DNA from: an uncultured Collinsella sp.
GTDB lineage: Bacteria > Actinomycetota > Coriobacteriia > Coriobacteriales > Coriobacteriaceae
DNA length: 34,213 nucleotides
Assembly (NCBI GenBank): GCA_934650975.1
Contig: CAKUFW010000015.1
Location: forward strand, 1-34,213
Direction: 5' to 3'
In this document: piece by piece, positions 7,945 to 14,638 of the stretch
Layout of the letters: every line of letters begins with the position of its first letter
Position numbering within the stretch: the stretch's first letter is position 1
The notes under the pieces: generated by a model
The model's input: the letters and a program-made list of their open reading frames with translations, nothing else
Database searches by the model: none
Told to the model about the DNA's origin: nothing
Program-made: the position numbers and the translations under genes

Positions 7945-8538
7945 TTAGCGCTTGATCTCGATGTCGTCGAGCTTGACGTCCATGGCCTCGGTCTTGGCCT
8001 CGGCGATGTCATCGGCAAACTCAAGGGACTTCATCATGGTCTCGACGGCGTCCTTGTGCTCTTCGACGTTGTCGATACGCACGTACACACTGCCGCCGCC
8101 CGCCTCGGTGAAGTACTCGGTCGTCACGCCGCCCGAATGAGTGTAGGAAGCGTTGCGCCAGGTCTTGCCGTTGTACTTGACGGGATCGTTCTCGGTCCAC
8201 TCAAAGCTGGCATTCCATTTGGCCTCGTAGTCGAACAGTTCGTCGGCGTTCTTGTCGGGGTCGAAGACGGGGATGAAGCGGTCGCTGGCGTGCTCGCTTT
8301 CGGTGAACTTAAACTGGGCCCTGTCGGCGGTGTCGCCTGCAACGTCGGTGATCTCGACGCCCTCGGGGACCTCGACCTTAAACCAAATGAAGTCGGTCCT
8401 CATATCCACGGCTGGCTTTTCTGCTCCGCCGCCACCGCCGCTGCCGGTAGCGCCACCGCTTCCGCCACAACCCACCAGGGCAACCGCGGCAAAGAGACTG
8501 ATGCAGAGGGTGAGAATCGCAAAGGCCTTCTTTTTCAT
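7945..8538 (-). CDS. Predicted lipoprotein, unknown function (paralog 1)
   Basis: 197 residues. A lipoprotein signal peptide (MKKK, hydrophobic stretch, lipobox LVGC with Cys24) indicates attachment to the outer face of the membrane. A Gly/Ser linker (25-40) precedes one globular, mostly beta domain with FIWFKVEVPEGVEITD, DRFIPVFDP, an aromatic-rich middle (WNASFEWTENDPVKYNGKTW) and a C-terminal VRIDNVEEHKD helix. Product and ligand are unknown. It is a clear paralog of the next gene upstream (same signal peptide, same W-x-K-V, D-R-F-I-P and P-V-x-Y-N-G-x-T-W landmarks). AGGAGG lies 8 bases before the ATG at 8538. It has its own terminator, so it is probably transcribed alone or as a readthrough product of paralog 2. 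Confidence 0.85.
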   Translation of the reverse strand: MKKKAFAILTLCISLFAAVALVGCGGSGGATGSGGGGGAEKPAVDMRTDFIWFKVEVPEGVEITDVAGDTADRAQFKFTESEHASDRFIPVFDPDKNADELFDYEAKWNASFEWTENDPVKYNGKTWRNASYTHSGGVTTEYFTEAGGGSVYVRIDNVEEHKDAVETMMKSLEFADDIAEAKTEAMDVKLDDIEIKR

Positions 8539-8610
8539 GGTCGTGTCCTCCTCGATCTGTAACCGCCCATGGATTACCTGCCTTCACTGTACGCGCGAGC
8601 GGCTCGTAAG

Positions 8611-8629
8611 GGTGGGCCATGTGTCCCAT
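8611..8629 (-). repeat. Upstream motif shared by the two lipoprotein genes (copy 1)
   Basis: On the minus strand ATGGGACACATGGCCCACC. A near-identical motif differing at two central bases lies at 9567-9585, upstream of the paralog. The TGGG...CCCA ends form a small dyad. It sits 73 bases upstream of lipoprotein 1. It may be a shared operator or a relic of the tandem duplication. Confidence 0.5.
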
Positions 8630-8681
8630 TCTGGGGGCCGGATTTGCGCCGTTAAGTGGCAATATATGCGGACGCAAGAGA

Positions 8682-8710
8682 GGGGAGGGCCGACGCTGCC
8701 GACCCTCCCC
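8682..8710 (-). terminator. Possible terminator of lipoprotein gene 2
   Basis: GGGGAGGG (8682-8689) pairs with CCCTCCCC (8703-8710) around a 13-base loop, 58 bases downstream of the lipoprotein 2 stop. On the minus strand only TCTCTT follows, so termination may be partial. Confidence 0.5.
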
Positions 8711-8767
8711 GGGGTTGGGCGCCCGCGCTTTTAATGGAACGAGTGCGCGGACGTGCGTGGAGCCTTG

Positions 8768-9370
8768 CTACTTGATCTCGATACTCGAAATCTCGACGCC
8801 GCGTGCCTCGGTGACCGCATCGTTCATGTCGTCGGGGAACTCAATGGAGTTCAGAAGGGCCTCGGCTTCTTTCTTGTGAAGGTCGACATTCCTAATCAAG
8901 ATGTAGATGCTTCCCGTATCGACGTCGGAAAAGAGGTAGGTATAAGTACCGCCATTGTCCTTGCACGTTCCGGTGAGCCATGTCCTGCCGTTGTATTCGA
9001 CGGGGTCGCCGTCTTCCCACTGGAACGTACCAGTATGTCTTTCGGCCTGCTGGGCAAAGGACTCTTCGGCCGTCATCTTCTCTTCCCAAACGGGGATGAA
9101 ACGGTCGGTTGAGCTATTCTCGTCTTCGGGGAAGGTGAGTTGGACCCTGTCGGCATTCTTGCCGGCGGAGTCGCTTACGCCGACGCCCTCGGGCATCTCG
9201 ACCTTAAACCAGACAAAGTCGGTCTTCTTAGCGACGGGGGCCTTTTCCTTGCCCTCGCCCTTGGCGGCACTGCTGCCTCCGCCCGAAGCGTTCCCGCCAC
9301 AGCCCACAAGGGCGAGCGCGGCAAAGAGGGCGATGCAAAGGGAAAGGATCGATAGGGTCTTTTTCTTCAT
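8768..9370 (-). CDS. Predicted lipoprotein, unknown function (paralog 2)
   Basis: 200 residues. Signal peptide MKKKTLSILS with lipobox LVGC (Cys24), a charged Gly/Lys linker (25-48), then the same beta-rich domain as lipoprotein 1 (FVWFKVEMPEGVGVSD, DRFIPVWEE, DPVEYNGRTWLTGT, ILIRNVDLHKKEAEALLNS). A surface-exposed, membrane-tethered protein of unknown role. The frame extends upstream to 9499, but the ATG at 9370 has AAGGAGG 8 bases before it and starts the signal peptide. The tandem arrangement with paralog 1 points to a local duplication followed by divergence. Confidence 0.85.
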   Translation of the reverse strand: MKKKTLSILSLCIALFAALALVGCGGNASGGGSSAAKGEGKEKAPVAKKTDFVWFKVEMPEGVGVSDSAGKNADRVQLTFPEDENSSTDRFIPVWEEKMTAEESFAQQAERHTGTFQWEDGDPVEYNGRTWLTGTCKDNGGTYTYLFSDVDTGSIYILIRNVDLHKKEAEALLNSIEFPDDMNDAVTEARGVEISSIEIK

Positions 9371-9566
9371 GGTGGCGTCCTCCTTGTCTTTTGGTGACAT
9401 CGCGGTGCCGCAGGGCGTCGGGGCGTTGTTTCCGTTTGCGGCGGATGCCTTTGCGTATGGTGCGGCGATACCTCCGTTCGTGGTTTGCGGCCGTTGCACG
9501 GCCGTGCCCCAACGGGTTCCTTACTTATAGATATGCCCCAGTTTGTGCTGCCGGGGAGTCTCGAAA

Positions 9567-9585
9567 GGTGGGCCATAAGTCCCAT
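9567..9585 (-). repeat. Upstream motif shared by the two lipoprotein genes (copy 2)
   Basis: On the minus strand ATGGGACTTATGGCCCACC, matching the element at 8611-8629 except for two central bases; it is followed in both by a CTT/TCGAG-like stretch. It lies 197 bases upstream of lipoprotein 2, against 73 bases for copy 1. Confidence 0.5.
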
Positions 9586-9732
9586 GTTTGCGTGCGCGGG
9601 CCGGCCATAAAGCGAGCCTGGAACTGGGCAAGCGGGCGGCTTGGCTGATTCTCCCAATGTTGCGCAACAGCGATGCCGACTTGAGGTTTTAGACTTGGCT
9701 GTGACAAAAGCTAAACCACGAAAGGTCGAACG

Positions 9733-10584
9733 ATGTTCTGTCAAAAATGCGGACAGCAAGTTCCCGATGGGTCGACGTTTTGCACGCATTGCGGTGCCTC
9801 GCTAGCGGGCGGTTCCGCGCCGACGCCCGCGGGCGCTGCTTCGACTTCTGCGCCCACGACCGGCCCGGGCCTGACCCAGTCGATGCCGCCGGTCGCGCCC
9901 GCGCCTCAAAAGCCAAAGAGCAAGGCGCCGATTATTGTGGCGGTGGCGTGCGCTGCCGTGGTGCTCCTCGGGGGCGGCACGGTGTTTGCGCTTACGGTGC
10001 TCAACGGTTCGAAGAGCTCTGACACGCAGATTTCGGTGATCGACACCGGGTCTTCTGACGATAATAATTCTTCTGCCAAGAAGAAGAGCGACAAGTCCAA
10101 GTCGAAGGATTCAACGTCGTCCGATGACGAGGCCGTCCCCGAGGACGAGTCGGCATACTACGGTTCGGGCGATTCGGATGATTACCTGGCCGACGTGCAT
10201 ACGTACACGAACGACATGCATCCTTATAGCATGTCGATTCCCAATCGATTTGAGATGGAGGATACTCCAAGCGGCAGCGGCACCAGGTATAAGGATCCGG
10301 AGACGGGCTTTGTGATCAACCTGTTTGGCTACGTCAACATTAACGAAGAAACCGCACACGAGATGTTCGTCGACGAGGACACCTCGGGCAAGGCCGACCT
10401 CTATACCGCGGAGGGCGACAACTGGTACGTGGTCTCGTGGCGCGAGGGCGACACGATCACGTACACAAAGACGATCGTTACGGATTCGACGATTGCCATA
10501 GCGTCTCTGGAGTACTCGACCGCAAATCGCGATATGGGGTCGAAGATTATCGACACGCTGCTGCCGACGTTCCAGGTGCACTAG
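9733..10584 (+). CDS. Zinc-ribbon, single-pass membrane protein of unknown function
   Basis: 283 residues. An N-terminal zinc ribbon (C3-x2-C6 and C17-x2-C20, QKCG and THCG knuckles) is followed by a Pro/Ala/Thr-rich linker (22-63), one membrane helix (about 65-90, APIIVAVACAAVVLLGGG), a Ser/Asp/Lys-rich low-complexity stretch (95-150) and an extracytoplasmic alpha/beta domain (about 155-283, with a PYSMSIPNRF strand and a DPETGFVINLFGYV region). The ribbon should face the cytoplasm and the C-terminal domain the outside. This zinc_ribbon-TM layout is common in Gram-positives, but the function is not known. The ATG follows AAAGG at about 8 bases. Monocistronic, with a terminator at 10682. Confidence 0.85.
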   Translation: MFCQKCGQQVPDGSTFCTHCGASLAGGSAPTPAGAASTSAPTTGPGLTQSMPPVAPAPQKPKSKAPIIVAVACAAVVLLGGGTVFALTVLNGSKSSDTQISVIDTGSSDDNNSSAKKKSDKSKSKDSTSSDDEAVPEDESAYYGSGDSDDYLADVHTYTNDMHPYSMSIPNRFEMEDTPSGSGTRYKDPETGFVINLFGYVNINEETAHEMFVDEDTSGKADLYTAEGDNWYVVSWREGDTITYTKTIVTDSTIAIASLEYSTANRDMGSKIIDTLLPTFQVH

Positions 10585-10632
10585 GCTCCCGTGCCTATAG
10601 CCGGCGATCGGAAACGCCGATAGCCAGAGCTC

Positions 10633-10661
10633 CTGACAGCCTTTGTCTTATGGGTTAGACT
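10633..10661 (+). promoter_or_regulatory. Sigma-70 promoter for the fchA leader
   Basis: CTGACA (10633-10638), 17-base spacer, TAGACT (10656-10661), the best promoter match seen in the window. Transcription would start near 10668, just before the hairpin at 10682-10717, so the fchA-folD message has to pass that terminator. Confidence 0.6.
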
Positions 10662-10681
10662 GGGCATCGATAAAACCGATG

Positions 10682-10722
10682 AATGGGACAACCGCTTCCT
10701 GGCGTCGTTGTCCCATTTTTTA
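10682..10722 (+). terminator. Intrinsic terminator, also a possible attenuator in the fchA leader
   Basis: AATGGGACAAC (10682-10692) pairs perfectly with GTTGTCCCATT (10707-10717), followed by TTTTTA. It ends the zinc-ribbon gene transcript (stop 10584). Because a promoter (10633-10661) lies upstream of the hairpin and fchA starts at 10774, it may also attenuate fchA-folD. Confidence 0.85.
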
Positions 10723-10773
10723 TTCCGGCGTGCGGCGCCCGTGGTTGCCGACGTGCCAGGCAGGGGTGTTTCG

Positions 10774-11406
10774 ATGAGTCAAGAGATGATGGATAAAACC
10801 TGTCGCGGTTTTGCCGAGGCGCTGGCTGCGCGCGAGCCCGTTCCCGGCGGCGGCAGCGCGAGTGCATTCGTGGGCGCGTTGGGCGCTTCGCTGTGCGGAA
10901 TGGTTGCCCGCTATGGTGCGACGAATCCCGTCCTTGCCGATCGCGCGGACGACTTGACGCGTGCGTTTGCCCAGGCGGATGAATTGGCTCAGGAACTTGT
11001 CGACTTGGTCGCCGAGGACGTTCGTGCCTACGGGCAGGTGTCGTCGGCGTATGGTATTCCGCGCGAGGACCCGTCGCGTGCGGCAGCGATTCAGGATGCG
11101 CTGCATGTGGCCGCCATGCCGCCGTACCGCATTATGGATGCATGCGGTCGCGCACTGGCGCTGCTCGAGGACATGGCGGACAAGGGCTCCCGACAGTTGT
11201 TGTCCGATGTGGCATGCGGTGCCGTGTTTTGCCGCGCGGCCATGCAAGGCGCGAGCTTGACGCTCTTTGCAAACACCACGTCCATGAAGGATCGCGCCCG
11301 CGCCGAGGAGCTCGAGGCTGCGTGCGATGAGCTGCTCGATACGTGGCTGCCGCGCGCCGATGCGCTGGCGCGTCGTGCCGCCGATGCCGCGAGGAAGAGG
11401 GGATAG
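10774..11406 (+). CDS. fchA: Methenyltetrahydrofolate cyclohydrolase FchA (cyclodeaminase/cyclohydrolase family)
   Basis: 210 residues, cytoplasmic, all-helical FTCD_C fold. Likely hydrolyses 5,10-methenyl-THF to 10-formyl-THF. The family hallmarks are EPVPGGGSASAFVGALGASL near 20-40 and a C-terminal region with SDVACGAVFCRAAMQGA and a TLFANT stretch. The ATG at 10774 has AGGGGTG upstream at 5 bases and fits the family start; an upstream in-frame ATG (10708) lies inside the terminator. The stop is 2 bases before folD, so the two are translationally coupled. The neighbour is the key: folD here lacks its own cyclohydrolase residues, so this enzyme probably supplies that step. A formiminotransferase partner is absent, which makes formimino-THF cyclodeaminase less likely. 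Confidence 0.85.
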   Translation: MSQEMMDKTCRGFAEALAAREPVPGGGSASAFVGALGASLCGMVARYGATNPVLADRADDLTRAFAQADELAQELVDLVAEDVRAYGQVSSAYGIPREDPSRAAAIQDALHVAAMPPYRIMDACGRALALLEDMADKGSRQLLSDVACGAVFCRAAMQGASLTLFANTTSMKDRARAEELEAACDELLDTWLPRADALARRAADAARKRG

Positions 11407-11408
11407 CC

Positions 11409-12263
11409 ATGGCCGAACTGCTGAAGGGCACTCCCGTCGCCCGTGCTTTGACCGAGGAGCTTGCCGCTCGCTGCGCCGCTTTGCGCGATCAGGGGGTCGT
11501 GCCGACGCTGGCTATTGTTCGTGTAGGCGAGCGCGAGGACGACCTGTCCTACGAGCGCGGCGCGCTCAAACGCTGTGAAAAGGTTGGTATCGAAGCTCGT
11601 CGCGTGTTGCTGCCTTCCGATGTCTCGCAAGACGAGCTTATTGCTGCCATCGAGGACATCAATGCCGATCCGACTGTTCATGGCTGCCTGATGTTCCGTC
11701 CGCTGCCTGCCGGCCTTGACGAGGATGCCGTCGCCGCAGCGCTCGATCCCGCCAAGGACGTTGACTCCATGACGCCGGCTTCGTTGCTTACGGCGCTTTC
11801 GGGTCGCGGCAATGGTTTTGCCCCCTGTACGGCCGAGGCTGTCCTGGCGATTCTGGATCACTATGGCGTGGAGCTGGACGGTGCCAAGGTTGCCGTTGTC
11901 GGTCGCTCGCTGGTGATTGGCCGTCCTGTTGCCGCCATGCTTACGGCACGCAATGCTACCGTGACGACATGCCACACGCACACGCGCGACCTTGCTGCCG
12001 AATGCCGTGCTGCCGATATTGTGGTCGCCGCGGTCGGACGTGCGCGCACGATTGGCGCGGATGCGGTCCGCGAGGGCCAGACGGTCATCGACGTTGGCAT
12101 TAACTGGGACGAGGCGGCCGGCAAGTTGGTCGGCGACGTCGATTTTGATGCCGCGGAGCCGCTTGTTGGCGCGATTACGCCCGTGCCGGGCGGCGTGGGC
12201 GCTATGACGTCGGCGATTCTCGCCAAGCACGTGATTGAGGCGGCCGAACGCACGACAAAATAG
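11409..12263 (+). CDS. folD: FolD family methylenetetrahydrofolate dehydrogenase, cyclohydrolase residues missing
   Basis: 284 residues, normal length. FolD proteins oxidise 5,10-methylene-THF with NAD(P)+ and usually also hydrolyse the methenyl product. Seen here: the substrate domain (VPTLAIVRVG near 31-40), KDVDS near 116-120, the Rossmann motif VVGRSLVIGRP and the C-terminal TPVPGGVGAMT are intact. The catalytic Tyr-xxx-Lys motif reads Y48-E-R-G-A52, so the active-site lysine is alanine. The usual VQLPLP reads MFRPLP, so the helper glutamine is phenylalanine (F96). The Asp of KDVD is kept. Known family biochemistry says the lysine is needed for cyclohydrolase, so this copy is probably a dehydrogenase only. 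The ATG at 11409 has GAGGGG upstream. Coupled to fchA. The same YERGA variant is, as far as I recall, common in Clostridia-type FolD. Confidence 0.92.
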   Translation: MAELLKGTPVARALTEELAARCAALRDQGVVPTLAIVRVGEREDDLSYERGALKRCEKVGIEARRVLLPSDVSQDELIAAIEDINADPTVHGCLMFRPLPAGLDEDAVAAALDPAKDVDSMTPASLLTALSGRGNGFAPCTAEAVLAILDHYGVELDGAKVAVVGRSLVIGRPVAAMLTARNATVTTCHTHTRDLAAECRAADIVVAAVGRARTIGADAVREGQTVIDVGINWDEAAGKLVGDVDFDAAEPLVGAITPVPGGVGAMTSAILAKHVIEAAERTTK

Positions 12264-12301
12264 GCGTTTTCAGGCTGTTTAGGGGGTCAGTTCTATATCC
12301 C

Positions 12302-12531
12302 GTGTGCAAAAAATGCCAAATATGAGTACTGTTGCCTAGTCCGTTACATATCTTTGAGACTGATTTGACTCTCTAATGATATTCAATATCGTTAGGGAGT
12401 CTCTTTTATTGGACCTTTGGGGAATTACTTTACTCAATTTTTGGACAAATGAGGATTTCTATCGTCCAGGACAGTGAGATTTGCTGCTACTAAATTGGTG
12501 ACAGTACTCATATTTGGCATTTTTTGCACAC
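12302..12531. repeat. MITE-like element with perfect 31-bp terminal inverted repeats
   Basis: The left arm at 12302-12332 (starts GTGTGCAAAAAATGCC) and the right arm at 12501-12531 (ends GGCATTTTTTGCACAC) are perfect reverse complements over 31 bases. The 168-bp interior is AT-rich compared with its surroundings and holds a long hairpin (12367-12401) with a T-run. No ORF fits. It lies 38 bases after the folD stop and about 90 before the dipeptidase gene. It fits a small non-autonomous transposable element or an exported palindromic terminator unit. No convincing target-site duplication is visible. Confidence 0.75.
12367..12408 (+). terminator. Intrinsic terminator inside the inverted-repeat element, downstream of folD
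   Basis: GACTCTCTAATGATATT (12367-12383) pairs with AATATCGTTAGGGAGTC (12385-12401), with only G-T wobbles as exceptions, followed by TCTTTTATT. It should end the fchA-folD transcript, so the mobile-looking element seems to have brought the terminator. Confidence 0.75.
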
Positions 12532-12618
12532 AGGGGTTGCCGGGGCCGCGGTTTCGCCCTTTTTGCGTCGAAGCGATACACTGTTACCGTTTGATTTCTT
12601 CGCTCAGGGAGGATGCGC

Positions 12619-14142
12619 ATGCCGTGCACAACGATTTTGGTTGGTAAGAACGCGAGCTATGACGGGTCGACGTTGGTTGCCCGTAACGAGGATTCGTCCA
12701 ACGGGGTATTTGAGCCCAAGCGCATGCGCGTGGTGCATCCCGACGAGCAGCCGCGTGTCTACACGAGCGTCCTGAGCCACTTGACGATCGAGCTGCCCGA
12801 TAATCCCATGCGCTACACAAGTGTCCCCGACGTCATTCCGGATCACGGCATTTGGGCCGAGGCTGGTTTCAACGAGCTCAATGTGGGCATGTCCGCGACC
12901 GAGACACTCACCACCAATGAGCGTGTTCGCGGTGCCGACCCGCTCGTCGACTACGTGCCCGCCAAGGGCAACGAGGGTGAGGACGGCTACGTCCCGGCGC
13001 AGCCCGGCGGCCTGGGCGAAGAGGACATGGTGACCCTGGTGCTGCCGTACGCCAAGTCCGCCCGCGACGGCGTGCGTATCCTGGGCGACCTGCTCGAGCG
13101 CTATGGCACCTACGAGAACAACGGCATCGCCTTTAGCGATGTGGATGAGATTTGGTGGCTCGAGACCATCGGCGGTCACCACTGGATCGCCAAGCGCGTG
13201 CCCGATGACGCCTATGTGACCATGCCCAACCAGCTGGGTATCGACAGCTTTGACCTGGACGATGCCGAGGGCGACCAGGCCGACCACATGTGCTCCGCCG
13301 ACCTGCGTGCCTGGATGGCCGAGTGGCATCTGGACCTGACGTTGGGCGTCGAGGGCGACGGCCCGGCCGCGGTCTTTAACCCGCGTGAGGCCTTTGGCTC
13401 GCACAGCGATAGCGACCACGTCTACAATACGCCGCGCGCCTGGTACATGCAGCGCTGCCTCAACCCCAGCGACGTGTGGGACGGCCCCGACGCCGACTTT
13501 ACGCCCGAGAGCGACGATATCCCCTGGAGCCGCGTGCCCGAGCGCAAGGTGACCATCGAGGACATCAAGTACGTGCTCTCCAGTCATTACCAGGGCACGG
13601 AGTACGACTGCTACGGCAGCAAGGGCACGCCCGCCACGCGCGGTGCCTACCGTCCCATCGGCATCAACCGCAACAGCCAGCTCGCCGTGCTGCAGCTGCG
13701 CCCCTACGCGCAACCGGCCTATCGCGCCGTACAGTGGATGGCCTTTGGCTCCAACTCGTTTAACGCGCTGGTCCCGCTGTACGCCAACGTCGAGAGCATG
13801 CCCGAGTACTACGCCGACACCCAGGCACGCGTGACCTCCGAGAACTTCTACTGGGCCAACCGCCTGATCGGCGCGCTCGCCGACGTCCGCTTCCATGAGT
13901 GCGGTCGCGCGGTGGAGGACTACCAGGAGAAGGTCGGCGGCATGGGCCACAAGCAGATTCACGACGTCGATGCTGCTGTTGCCGCACTGCCCGAGGCCGA
14001 GGTGCCTGCCGAGCTTGCGCGCGCCAACGAGGCCTTCGCCGAGCGCGTGCGCGTGGAGACCGACGCCCTGCTGGGCAAGGTGCTCTACACCACGAGCTGC
14101 GCCATGAAGAACTCCTTCGCGATGAACGACAATGTGAGATAA
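12619..14142 (+). CDS. pepD: C69 family dipeptidase (PepD-type)
   Basis: 507 residues, N-terminal nucleophile hydrolase of peptidase family C69. Cleaves dipeptides with broad specificity, probably in the cytoplasm as no signal peptide is seen. The start MPCTTILVGKNASYDGSTL gives the catalytic Cys at position 3, as in family members where the N-terminal residues are removed. DGSTLVARNEDS is the family signature, and W-rich stretches (EIWWLETIGGHHWIAKRVPDD near 180-200) are typical. AGGGAGG directly precedes an earlier ATG (12613) and lies 6 bases before the ATG at 12619, which I therefore chose. It stands alone: the inverted-repeat element lies upstream and 71 bases separate it from the next gene. 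Confidence 0.95.
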   Translation: MPCTTILVGKNASYDGSTLVARNEDSSNGVFEPKRMRVVHPDEQPRVYTSVLSHLTIELPDNPMRYTSVPDVIPDHGIWAEAGFNELNVGMSATETLTTNERVRGADPLVDYVPAKGNEGEDGYVPAQPGGLGEEDMVTLVLPYAKSARDGVRILGDLLERYGTYENNGIAFSDVDEIWWLETIGGHHWIAKRVPDDAYVTMPNQLGIDSFDLDDAEGDQADHMCSADLRAWMAEWHLDLTLGVEGDGPAAVFNPREAFGSHSDSDHVYNTPRAWYMQRCLNPSDVWDGPDADFTPESDDIPWSRVPERKVTIEDIKYVLSSHYQGTEYDCYGSKGTPATRGAYRPIGINRNSQLAVLQLRPYAQPAYRAVQWMAFGSNSFNALVPLYANVESMPEYYADTQARVTSENFYWANRLIGALADVRFHECGRAVEDYQEKVGGMGHKQIHDVDAAVAALPEAEVPAELARANEAFAERVRVETDALLGKVLYTTSCAMKNSFAMNDNVR

Positions 14143-14213
14143 AACGCTTTGTCGCATACGCTCAATCTTGGGTACAAGAAGGCCAATGCAGTTGTTCATG
14201 ATTGGAGCCAACC

Positions 14214-14630
14214 ATGGTTATGAAACTCGATCAGCTTGTTAACGGTGCCATCAACGTGGGCTTCGGCGCCGCCGCCGTCGCCGTCGAGGGCAGCAAGAAG
14301 GTTCTCGACGACCTCAGTACCAAGGGCGAGCAGGTTCGCAAGGACGCCGGCACCCCCGATATCGCCCGCAGCGTGTCCGACATGTTCGAGCAGGCGGGTG
14401 GCACCATCTCCGATCTGTCCGAGCGCCTGGGCATGCAGGGCGAGACCGCGGCACAGCGTGTGCTCGACGAGCTTATCCTGGCCCGCGTTCGCGTTATGAC
14501 CGCTCCCGAGCGCACGGCATTCTTGGCCCATGTGCGCGATATCGTCGATTCGGTCGAGGACAACGTGACCTCGGTGCCCGTCGAGTCCGTTGAGCCCGAC
14601 GATGCAGAGGATACCGAAGAGGCCGAGTAG
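14214..14630 (+). CDS. Phasin-like small acidic protein next to UbiB
   Basis: 138 residues. The amphipathic Gly/Ala-rich N-terminus (LDQLVNGAINVGFGAAAVAV, then SKKVLDDLSTKGEQ) matches the pattern of COG3937-type phasin-like regulators. The middle is helical, and the last 20 residues are almost all Asp, Glu, Val and Pro. Such genes often precede an AarF/UbiB gene in Gram-positives, as here, where ubiB starts 8 bases after the stop. The role is not established; association with a membrane surface or a partner of the kinase is possible. GGAG lies 6 bases before the ATG at 14214; another in-frame ATG at 14220 is possible. Confidence 0.7.
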   Translation: MVMKLDQLVNGAINVGFGAAAVAVEGSKKVLDDLSTKGEQVRKDAGTPDIARSVSDMFEQAGGTISDLSERLGMQGETAAQRVLDELILARVRVMTAPERTAFLAHVRDIVDSVEDNVTSVPVESVEPDDAEDTEEAE

Positions 14631-14638
14631 CAGCGCAG

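Noticed and set aside
10668..10773. Tetrahydrofolate riboswitch upstream of fchA
   Set aside because: The conserved THF riboswitch core is not found; only a small stem and a terminator are present.
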